From the NCBI RefSeq assembly GCF_030127125.1, contig NZ_CP126156.1, forward strand, positions 372,001 through 436,000: 64,000 bases of DNA, given 5' to 3'. Of this stretch, positions 1-7,055 are shown in pieces (position 1 is the stretch's first letter; each line of letters opens with the position of its first letter). The position numbers and the translations under genes were made by a program. The DNA comes from Halobaculum litoreum (GTDB taxonomy: Archaea > Halobacteriota > Halobacteria > Halobacteriales > Haloferacaceae). Below the pieces are notes generated by a model, which was not told the DNA's origin, ran no database searches, and saw nothing but the letters and a program-made list of their open reading frames with translations.

Positions 1-764
1 GTTTTCACACGGTGGCCATCGAGGACATCACCGTGTCTTTGTTCAATACGTCGTTTCGCTTCTTGATATACCTCACAGTCCACGAATTCCTCAAACAGGT
101 CTTTGACGATAGGTGCTTTTTCAGCGTTCTTCTGAATCCAGTCATCGTCAGTTAGATCGTAACCAAGCGGAACGATGGGGTTGACTGCTTTCCAATTCTT
201 TTTCTCGATGAAACTTCGGGCCATCGATTCCTTCGATTTCCTGATTCGGAAATCGTTGTTCAGCTGTGCCATGAGCGACATGAGCGTGGTTTGCATGAGA
301 CCACGGGTGCTTGAGACGTCTTTCTGACCAGACGGAGTGATCAGAGTCACGTCACATTCTGTTTGAAGAATGTAGATGAAGTAGAGCGTCTCAGCTGCTG
401 CTCGACCGATTCGGTCAACATCTTGAACGAGAAGATATGACGGCCCCTCCATTTGCGCTTCTCGGAATACCCGCTGAATACCATCTCGCTCAAAACTACC
501 ACCGGTTTGCGCCCGATCTTGGATCGGTTCGCAGTGAAGTGGGATGTCTTCGTTCTTAGCTATGCGTTTCAGTTGATCGACTTGTGTTTCTAGGCTATCT
601 CCTTCACGAGCCTGTTTTTGACTACTGACCCGTGCGTAGATGATGCCAGTGTCCTCGCTCTCGTCAGATTGGTCTTCTCCGTTCCAACAGTCTGGCTTGG
701 AACCCGCGTTGGGAGAGTTCTGAGAGGTGTCTTCGAAGTTGGTTAACTCAGACTGCTCCTTCAC
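1..764 (-). CDS. Large serine recombinase (resolvase/invertase type), truncated by the window edge
   Basis: Site-specific DNA recombinase using a serine nucleophile. The N-terminal resolvase domain begins with the strand IIYARVSS, whose serines include the expected nucleophile. It is followed by the Q-x-x-x-L helix region and the loop DVDRIGRAAAETL typical of the catalytic core. After this domain the sequence enters a 'Recombinase'-type segment (VPLGYDLTDDDW, then VKDLFEEF), so it belongs to the large serine recombinases and not to the short resolvases. The reading frame stays open to base 1, so the C-terminus is missing. I chose the GTG at 764; a TTG at 803 is also in frame and there is no in-frame ATG. 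It may drive excision or inversion of the island. Confidence 0.85.
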   Translation of the reverse strand, partial: MKEQSELTNFEDTSQNSPNAGSKPDCWNGEDQSDESEDTGIIYARVSSQKQAREGDSLETQVDQLKRIAKNEDIPLHCEPIQDRAQTGGSFERDGIQRVFREAQMEGPSYLLVQDVDRIGRAAAETLYFIYILQTECDVTLITPSGQKDVSSTRGLMQTTLMSLMAQLNNDFRIRKSKESMARSFIEKKNWKAVNPIVPLGYDLTDDDWIQKNAEKAPIVKDLFEEFVDCEVYQEAKRRIEQRHGDVLDGHRVK

Positions 765-848
765 CGATGACGAGAGTAGAACTAGTGGAACTATCCAACT
801 CAAGATGCTAACACGGCTGATCTGCTGATAAGAGGTCTGCCCCTGAGT

Positions 849-859
849 ACTTATAGAGG
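849..859 (-). promoter_or_regulatory. TATA box upstream of the serine recombinase
   Basis: On the minus strand this reads CCTCTATAAGT, a good haloarchaeal TATA element. Transcription would begin near 829, giving a leader of about 65 nt to the GTG at 764 or about 26 nt to the alternative TTG at 803. A large interrupted palindrome (863-892) sits immediately upstream. Confidence 0.5.
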
Positions 860-862
860 GTA

Positions 863-892
863 GGATACGGAGAGGGTACCCTGAGCGTATCC
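863..892. repeat. 30-bp interrupted palindrome next to the recombinase promoter
   Basis: Outer arms GGATACG (863-869) and CGTATCC (886-892) enclose a perfect central palindrome GGGTACCC (874-881), with 4-bp unmatched spacers on each side. It lies directly upstream of the TATA box of the serine recombinase. This position suits either an operator bound by the recombinase or a partner, or the recombination core site itself. Confidence 0.6.
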
Positions 893-976
893 GACCTTTC
901 TTAAGTAGTCTGTGGCAGATGCTGCGTAGCTTATAAACAGTTGGATGGAACCAGATCGCGGCCAGAGCAACGAACA

Positions 977-2113
977 TTACAGATATCCTCCTTCATCGAC
1001 ATCTTGGTGCAGTCGCTCGAGCCGACGACGACGGAACTTACGACGCTGTTCGGGGGTTCGCTCGTCGTAATGTTTCTCGATGACCGATTCACTCACATCG
1101 CAACGGGCACTGAGCGTTCCGACCCTGAGCCCCTGTTGGCGCATCTGTGAGATGTATCCATGGCGGAGCGCGTACGGTGGCCGACTCGATGGACACTTCG
1201 ACGCTTTATCACTGCTCTTGGCTGCCTCACACGATGCCGGATCCTTGTCATGTGGACAGCCCGAACCGATCTCACACGGTCGGCTCCACTTGTAGATATA
1301 TTTCCGCATCGTCGACTTCGAAAGACGTCCCCTTGTTGAGGTGAGGAACGGATGTCGTCCAGAAGGCGAAGTCGAATCAACCCGATGGTGTTCGACGTAG
1401 TCGCGGAAGATCTCTGCGACGTCGTTGTTGATGACAAGCTCAGTTTCACCTTTTTCACCGTTCTTGAGCGATGTCTCGCTTGGCCGATGTCGGAAGGCAA
1501 GGTAGGGCTCGTCGCCCTCTAGACGGAGATCTTTGAGATCGAGTGAGTGCAGACAACCAGGACGACGACCTGTGTGAGCATGGAAGGCCCAGACGACGTG
1601 ATCTGCAGTTGCGTATCTGTAACTCGAGAGGTGCTCAAGAATATCCTTGACACGGCTGTCAGAGATATCGATGTCTCGGACTCCTTCCCCTTCTGCAAGG
1701 GTTGGTGGATCAATGCGCTCGTGCAGACCCGACCGGACAGCCTCTATGTCCTCTAAGAATTTGATGAAGTCCCGAAGAAGGTACAGATCATCCCGCATAG
1801 TCTTCGGTGACAGCGGTGAATCACCGTTGTGACTGTCTTTTCGACGCCAGTGACGATACTGCGTGAGCTGCCGAATGGTCACTTCACTCAGGACGTCGAT
1901 CCCCCGCATCTCGCAGAATCCTAAGAAGTACTCTAGCTTCCTTCGATATTCTTCTGTGGTGTTAGATCGGACAGTAAACGACTTGTGCTCTAAGAATTCG
2001 GACACACCTTCTTTGGGTGTGATTTCCTCCAGACTACCAGTTACACTCTCGAGAAACTCCGGATTTTCCGCGAGGAGCTGACTGAGGAGTTCTTCGGTGC
2101 GTGTCTCGGTCAC
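977..2113 (-). CDS. Tyrosine recombinase/integrase (XerC/D type) with a four-cysteine insertion
   Basis: Phage-type integrase of 378 aa. An N-terminal SAM-like core-binding domain (about 35-130) precedes the catalytic domain. Visible catalytic positions are R184 in HTGRRPG, the second-arginine box at 315-318 (ALRH), and the nucleophile Y349 in EKHYDERT. The histidine usually found three residues before that arginine is replaced here (PYALRH). Between the boxes lies an insertion with C280, C286, C295 and C307, shared with the second integrase at 5330-6340 and suggestive of a zinc site. The GTG start at 2113 is forced because in-frame stops lie just upstream. A TATA-like CTTATAGAA near 2187-2195 would leave a leader of about 50 nt. 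Confidence 0.9.
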   Translation of the reverse strand: MTETRTEELLSQLLAENPEFLESVTGSLEEITPKEGVSEFLEHKSFTVRSNTTEEYRRKLEYFLGFCEMRGIDVLSEVTIRQLTQYRHWRRKDSHNGDSPLSPKTMRDDLYLLRDFIKFLEDIEAVRSGLHERIDPPTLAEGEGVRDIDISDSRVKDILEHLSSYRYATADHVVWAFHAHTGRRPGCLHSLDLKDLRLEGDEPYLAFRHRPSETSLKNGEKGETELVINNDVAEIFRDYVEHHRVDSTSPSGRHPFLTSTRGRLSKSTMRKYIYKWSRPCEIGSGCPHDKDPASCEAAKSSDKASKCPSSRPPYALRHGYISQMRQQGLRVGTLSARCDVSESVIEKHYDERTPEQRRKFRRRRLERLHQDVDEGGYL

Positions 2114-2382
2114 GCTTCATCACCTTTGGACTTGTTCGAGCAGCGATTCCACTCTCGGGTTGTGATTTGCAATTTCGCGTTCATATTCTATAAGGCGATT
2201 TGAGGAGAACTGGAGATCAGTTGAACTGTCTTAGCAGCCAGAATCGATGTTTCAATTATCTTACTTCTGACTGCGTCTTTAACCTCAAAAACGCCACACG
2301 TCCACGGAAGAAAAATTCTAATTCGACACGCCATTTACACAACAAACTGATCTCACAAACCGAGCGAGAATTTCTCCTCGTC

Positions 2383-2955
2383 CTAACGCAAAGATTCCTT
2401 GATCTTGTTACAGGCTCGAGCCCCGTTGACACCGTGCCGTTCACACACTTCCTCGAACCGATCCTTTCCAGAAATACGGGCATCAAATGATTTCAGCCGG
2501 CTTGCCTCTTCATCGCCGACATAGGCGATCGCTCCTAAAGCCAGCCCGACGATTCCGCCGTTCTGATTAAAACGACGTCCGTCGATGGAACCTACGATTT
2601 CACGAACGCGGGTTCTTTGGTATCGGGTTATCCCTACGGCAGTAGCTAAAGCTGCAGCTACTCGAAGTTTATCTAAGTGCGTTCGACGGCTCGTTTCGTC
2701 ACGAAGCCAGTCGTGCTGATGTCGCCAGAGTCGGTCGTACTGCTTCTCATTACGATCATCACCTGTTTCATCAGCATAAAACGTCGTTCGCGCGGATCTG
2801 AATGGAATCAATTTAGTCAGATCGCCTTGCTGCGGCATGCACTCGCGAATCGTCAATGAGCCATCCCCAGACTTCTTGGATATTAACTGACCAGCCGCGG
2901 TGGAGCCATCTTCAAGATCAATCGTCTTTCTCCAATAGTCGTCAAATCTACTCAT
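2383..2955 (-). CDS. Small island protein of unknown function
   Basis: A 190-aa protein matching no family I can name. The N-terminal third looks like a mixed fold. The part from about residue 95 is predicted helical (DKLRVAAALATAVG, TRYQRTRVREIV, GGIVGLALGAIAYV). That helical half loosely recalls the cyclin-like or RNA-polymerase-epsilon-like helical proteins of haloarchaea; this is a weak impression only. The start is the ATG at 2955; a TTG at 2970 is possible but less likely. On the minus strand TTTAAGTAGA (about 2991-3000) and CCTATAG (2971-2977) are candidate TATA elements. The 269-nt gap to the integrase downstream shows no gene. Confidence 0.65.
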   Translation of the reverse strand: MSRFDDYWRKTIDLEDGSTAAGQLISKKSGDGSLTIRECMPQQGDLTKLIPFRSARTTFYADETGDDRNEKQYDRLWRHQHDWLRDETSRRTHLDKLRVAAALATAVGITRYQRTRVREIVGSIDGRRFNQNGGIVGLALGAIAYVGDEEASRLKSFDARISGKDRFEEVCERHGVNGARACNKIKESLR

Positions 2956-2970
2956 ACTATGCACCGCCAA

Positions 2971-3280
2971 CTATAGGCTACTGTTCACAGTCTACTTAAA
3001 GAAATGTCGGTGAAGGCTGAGCCAGACACCTACTATTGACCTGCCGTAGCAAAGCCGCCAATGATTCAATTGAAATCACACTTCCTTAACTTGTCAATGG
3101 AAGCGCACAGAAGTCGAATGCACATTCATCAATCCACGTTCGAGAAGATTAGTCGCAAATGCACGGTTCGTCAACTGATTACTGAGTCGGTGATCTGCTG
3201 ACTTGACTACAAACTCTTCTTACTCACCCGCGTGTCCTTCTGTGATTTGTTGAAGTGGAAACTGCCTCGAGAGGATCAGT
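2971..3280. other. Intergenic stretch without a recognisable gene
   Basis: About 310 bp of AT-rich sequence between two minus-strand island genes. It holds the probable promoter of the 2383-2955 gene and a short palindrome TTCAATTGAA at 3065-3074. I see no RNA gene or conserved small ORF. Confidence 0.5.
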
Positions 3281-5200
3281 TCACTCCGATTCAAATGCTC
3301 TGACTCGGCCCGCCTCGTCTCCAATTACCAACAGTCCGTCTATCTCAGTGGCCGCCGAATAAGGTTCTGCGAGTTTCATCTCGATTAATACCTTCCCGCT
3401 ATCAGGGTCAATCGATTTGAGATGGCCGTCAGCTCTGAAATATGCGCGGTTCCCAACGGCTTGGACGGGGCCAGCACGGTGGTCACTACCAACCTTGGGC
3501 TGGTACACGACATCACCGCTCCGGTCAACACCGAGCAACCGATTTCCGATATGAACAAATGCAAGATCGCCAACGCGAGCCACGCCATCCACGTGCAGCG
3601 GTTGGTTCCATGAGTGTGGCAATTCGATATTCCGAATAACGGAATTACGTCTGCGATCTAAAGCAACAAGCATGACATCGCCGTTTCTGTCTTCACCGCA
3701 GTAGTACGAAACCCGCTCGTCATCTGTCAGTGATGTGATTCGGTCAACTGCAGCGTTCGGGATTTCCTGTCTCGAATCAATGTTCGTTGACCCAACTGAC
3801 TCAATGAATCGGTTATCGGTGAAATAGACACTATCACCGACGGCGTCCATACCAGTGTAGTCAGACCGGAATTTCCAAAGTGAGCTTCCGTCGGTCGAGT
3901 CAAACCCCTCTAGATATTCGTCCGGCGTCATCCCGCCATCAGCTTCGTATCCGATGACGACAGCCGAGTCGGCGACCGTTATACTGGGAACCCGATATCT
4001 AGTGTCGAACTCTCGTTCGACTGTCCATCGCTCTGCGCCGGTACTGGTGTCAATAGCTGTGATTTGTGTTCCCCCGGCATACACAAGGGTCCCGGCGGCA
4101 ACTGCGATTTGATCGTACAATTCTACGCCAGGGTCAACTGTCCACTCTTCTCCACCGGACTGGGAGAGCCGCTTGATAAGCCCCGATCCTGTTTGAACGA
4201 TCACGCCCTCACCGTCCGTGTACAGTTGCGAGATCGGCTCCGGCACAGCCAAGTCGTAGGACCACGCCTCGGTGAGACCAACCGACTGTTCTGTGGCCGC
4301 TGCGGTGGCTTGTTGGTTTGGCTGGTCGGTCGTGTCTGCGGCTGCAGCCGCAGAGTTGGAACCTGATTGTTGCTGAGTCGAAGGACCAGACTGTGTCGAA
4401 TTGAACAGTGTCGCTCCGATCCCGAATCCGAATAGTCCAGTTGCACCGGCGGCCAACAGTAACCGCCGTGTAGAACCTCGACGACCCCCTTCCTCACCTG
4501 TGTCGGCTATCCGATCGGTGCCAGGGTCTCGGTCATGACCTTGCTTGCTAGATGTTGATTCAGAATGTGATGCTCGGTGTGAGGTCCTCTGCGAGGCAGT
4601 GCCGTCGCTGTCGTGGCGTGAATTCGAATTTTTCCGTCTTCTTCTTCGGTCATTCTCGCCAGTAGTTGAGTTAGCTTGTCCCGCTCTCTGATGTGAGGAT
4701 TGTTTTGAACCGCTTGAGGTCGAACCTTGACTGGTCCCACTATCTGTCCCTCTATCTGAGCGAGTCGATTTGTCAGTATTTGTCTGGTGTGTCCACGATG
4801 CCGAATCTCCAGTCGAGTCGTCAGTGGTGCCTTCGGAGTCAGTCGCTGTCTGGTCAGCAGAGTCACCCGCACTGGATTCGGAATCGGAGCCAGTTGATGA
4901 TGCGGTTGTATCATCCGTATCGGAGCCCTCTTCGCCGAAGACGTCGCTCCAACTCCCAGCGAAAGTTGTGCCGAACCCAATCGCCTCCTCACCAAGAAGG
5001 ACCGCCTTTGCCCGATTGATATCGATTGTCCGCTGTGACGCCGCTTTTATTTCGGCTTCTGAAGCGCCCGTTCCGCGGAGCGCATCGCCGCTGTTAGTCT
5101 TGATCCACTCTTTCCAAGCCCCTTTGATTTCGTCAGGTGAGGCTGATGAGTCGACACCCAGAATCTGTCGCAATCGCTTGTGAGTAACGTCACGGCTCAT
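3281..5200 (-). CDS. Membrane-anchored protein: J-like domain, Ser/Thr linker, one TM helix, PQQ-type beta-propeller
   Basis: A 639-aa protein of unusual build. Residues 1-73 resemble a J domain (LRQILGVDSSASPDEIKGAWKEW and a following helix), but the HPD tripeptide that activates Hsp70 is absent. Residues about 90-240 are low-complexity Ser/Thr/Asp/Gln, ending in a basic stretch. A single transmembrane helix follows (about 247-266). Residues about 307-639 form PQQ/quinoprotein-like repeats (ITAIDTSTGAERWTV, LKSIDPDSGKVL, VLVIGDEAG-like strands). By the positive-inside rule the J-like part would be cytoplasmic and the propeller outside. A sensor or scaffold role is possible. It sits alone between unknown island genes with its own 5' gap. 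Confidence 0.8.
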   Translation of the reverse strand: MSRDVTHKRLRQILGVDSSASPDEIKGAWKEWIKTNSGDALRGTGASEAEIKAASQRTIDINRAKAVLLGEEAIGFGTTFAGSWSDVFGEEGSDTDDTTASSTGSDSESSAGDSADQTATDSEGTTDDSTGDSASWTHQTNTDKSTRSDRGTDSGTSQGSTSSGSKQSSHQRAGQANSTTGENDRRRRRKNSNSRHDSDGTASQRTSHRASHSESTSSKQGHDRDPGTDRIADTGEEGGRRGSTRRLLLAAGATGLFGFGIGATLFNSTQSGPSTQQQSGSNSAAAAADTTDQPNQQATAAATEQSVGLTEAWSYDLAVPEPISQLYTDGEGVIVQTGSGLIKRLSQSGGEEWTVDPGVELYDQIAVAAGTLVYAGGTQITAIDTSTGAERWTVEREFDTRYRVPSITVADSAVVIGYEADGGMTPDEYLEGFDSTDGSSLWKFRSDYTGMDAVGDSVYFTDNRFIESVGSTNIDSRQEIPNAAVDRITSLTDDERVSYYCGEDRNGDVMLVALDRRRNSVIRNIELPHSWNQPLHVDGVARVGDLAFVHIGNRLLGVDRSGDVVYQPKVGSDHRAGPVQAVGNRAYFRADGHLKSIDPDSGKVLIEMKLAEPYSAATEIDGLLVIGDEAGRVRAFESE

Positions 5201-5329
5201 CTATTCTATGAGAAAAACGAACGAAGGCAGTCGAATTCGTGATCTGTTCACAGTGTTCGCCTGAGGTCAGTTTGGGGACATAAACGTATCTGAGACAGAT
5301 CAAGTATTGATAACAGGTGGCTCCATCGC

Positions 5330-6340
5330 CTATAGGTTGTCAAGATACTCCCTACGCTGTTCCATCTTCTCCCGCTCTGTCCGTTGATCGTAATGCCGGT
5401 CTAAGACTCCCTCAGAGACATTAGCTCGATCACTGACAGCAGGTTTTGGCCACCCATGATTGAGCGCATACGTGATCCCGCCTCGGCGGATAGCGTGTGG
5501 GCTCCTGCTGGAGGGACACTTGGATGCTTCATCGTAACTAGTCGCGTCGCACATAGGACGCGTTCGTCCGTGTGGACACTCGATACCGATCTCGCAGGGA
5601 CGGGTCCACCGATAACAGTCCCCTCTGAGGGTAGTCGTGTGAGCACGCCCTTTAGAAGTCGAAATCAATGGTTGACGTCCATACTGGTCAACTGCGTCCC
5701 CCCTCGTTATTTCTATCCAGTCGTCAAGAACAGTACAGACATCCTCTGAGAGTGCGATGAACCGTTGACCACTCTCCTTGTTCTTGATTGGGGTTCCTGT
5801 CTCTGGCCGATGGACCACACGGAGAGATTGATCCACCGGGTCATAATCATCAAGATCGAGAGCATGAGCCGCACCGACCCGCATCATCGTGTGCCACAAT
5901 AATGTGAGTACTACATGTGGGCGTGAGGCATACTCGAATTTGTTCAGATGATTCAAAATTGCTTCAGCGCGATCACTGTCCAGCATCACCGTTCGGACGT
6001 TGTCTCCGTCCCCCAGATCTGGTGAAAGCACCTTGGTGTGTAGGTCTCGCTCAACCCCCTCTATCGATTCCAGCCACCGAATGAACACACGGAGCGTGTC
6101 CATCTGCGTTTTTTCGGTGACGGGCTTGAGACCGCCTTCCTCACGCCGCCAGAGTCGGAAGTAGTGGAGGTCTCGACCAGTGATGTCGTTCAGGTTGGTG
6201 ATTCTCTGTTGATCACACCATCGAATGAAGTGTCCTAGCCGCGAACGGTGCGAATAGATTGTTGCTTGTGATGTCTCATGCTCACGGTCGGTGAGATAGA
6301 GGTCGAGTGCTGATTCTGGATTGATCGGTTCTAGCGACAT
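5330..6340 (-). CDS. Tyrosine recombinase/integrase, second island copy
   Basis: A 336-aa XerC/D-type integrase, full length if it starts at the ATG at 6340. Catalytic residues visible are R154 (MMRVGAAHAL), the H-x-x-R pair H282/R285 (PHAIRR) and Y317 (DRHYDQRT). Like the first integrase it carries an inserted cysteine set C249, C255, C264 and C275. The frame stays open upstream to a TTG at 6463, which lies about 28 nt from a clear TATA box (6487-6495), so a longer leaderless form is conceivable. A decayed duplicate of this gene's 5' half and upstream region lies at 9842-10285. It probably moves the island or the nuclease module beside it. Confidence 0.9.
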   Translation of the reverse strand: MSLEPINPESALDLYLTDREHETSQATIYSHRSRLGHFIRWCDQQRITNLNDITGRDLHYFRLWRREEGGLKPVTEKTQMDTLRVFIRWLESIEGVERDLHTKVLSPDLGDGDNVRTVMLDSDRAEAILNHLNKFEYASRPHVVLTLLWHTMMRVGAAHALDLDDYDPVDQSLRVVHRPETGTPIKNKESGQRFIALSEDVCTVLDDWIEITRGDAVDQYGRQPLISTSKGRAHTTTLRGDCYRWTRPCEIGIECPHGRTRPMCDATSYDEASKCPSSRSPHAIRRGGITYALNHGWPKPAVSDRANVSEGVLDRHYDQRTEREKMEQRREYLDNL

Positions 6341-6620
6341 AGTTTGTTGTCTGCGACCCCCTCGGAAACGCCCACTCAGATCGGTCGCCTTACGGCCTCT
6401 AAGCGAAATCATTCGACACTCGAACAGAAGCCTGCCTCGCCCATCGCTTCTCGAACAGGCCAAATCCGGCAGACGTGGATGGGTTCTTTATAAGCGACTG
6501 TGGCTGCTGAGAGCGAGTTCGTTCGATAGGCGCACGATTCTGGACGAGCGTGCTTCCCGATGGGATTCTCGCAAAGATAGACGAGCGTCGAATAGCGATA
6601 ATCAATGGCTCGTTGGATGT
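5943..6620. repeat. Intact copy (A) of the duplicated integrase 5' region
   Basis: This segment covers the first half of the integrase and about 280 bp upstream of it. It recurs in diverged form at 9842-10285: the two share an exact 21-bp block starting TTCAGATGATTCAAAATTGC, and many further blocks such as CTATCGATTCCAGCCACCGA and CCCATCGCTTCTCGAAC. In the other copy about 230 bp (6080-6311) are missing. The two copies are in the same orientation and flank the nuclease operon. Confidence 0.8.
6487..6495 (-). promoter_or_regulatory. TATA box upstream of integrase 2
   Basis: On the minus strand this reads GCTTATAAA. Its centre is about 28 nt before the in-frame TTG at 6463 and about 150 nt before the ATG at 6340. 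The corresponding position in the decayed copy (near 10165-10180) has lost the TATA element. Confidence 0.55.
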
Positions 6621-6745
6621 TTCGGCGACCACTAACTGGTTGGACTCAGCGAATCCGATGCCGTCGCGGTGTGGCAAACGATCGATGTCGGCGGGTGAGA
6701 TGGTACCACGGCCACGGTCATGTGAGGACAGATGGCGGAACCTAT

Positions 6746-7018
6746 CCCCTATCGTTCGACGGTCGGGTCCGCTCGCTCCTGGGCAAACAGGTCGAGGACG
6801 ATCTTCGAGCCGCCAAGTATGACAGGGCCAACGAACAGGCCGATGGTCCCGAACAGAACCATTCCCCCGAAGATACCCACCGATCGTCGCGACGTTGATC
6901 GCCCCGCTCCGGTTGATGATCGCCGGTCGAAGATAGGGTCCGAGGCGCTGACCACCGACCCGTAGACGAAAAACAGTACCGCGGTAGTGGGGCGATCGAT
7001 CGCCGAAAGGTACCCCGA
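6746..7018 (-). pseudogene. Remnant of an AI-2E family transporter (C-terminal part)
   Basis: A broken piece of the multi-pass AI-2E/PerM (DUF20) exporter family. The minus-strand frame reads TTAVLFFVYGSVVSASDPIF, then a degraded stretch, then GIFGGMVLFGTIGLFVGPVILG and KIVLDLFAQER before a stop. This matches the last helices and cytoplasmic tail of that family. Similarity ends near 7018, where an in-frame stop follows, and the other roughly 250 residues are absent. It is GC-rich like the chromosome and unlike its island neighbours, so it looks like core DNA trapped or cut by insertions. Confidence 0.7.
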
Positions 7019-7055
7019 TCAGGACGTCTGTCGCTGGCAGATGGGATTTGATGGG

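Noticed and set aside
2110..2184. 24-codon ATG ORF overlapping the integrase 1 start by four bases
   Set aside because: Its ATG lies only about 8 nt after the TATA-like element, so it would not be on the transcript, and the peptide looks random.
2383..2470. T-arm-like sequence GGGGCTCGAGCC suggesting a tRNA fragment
   Set aside because: It is explained as the coding end of the 2383-2955 gene; no acceptor stem or anticodon arm can be formed.
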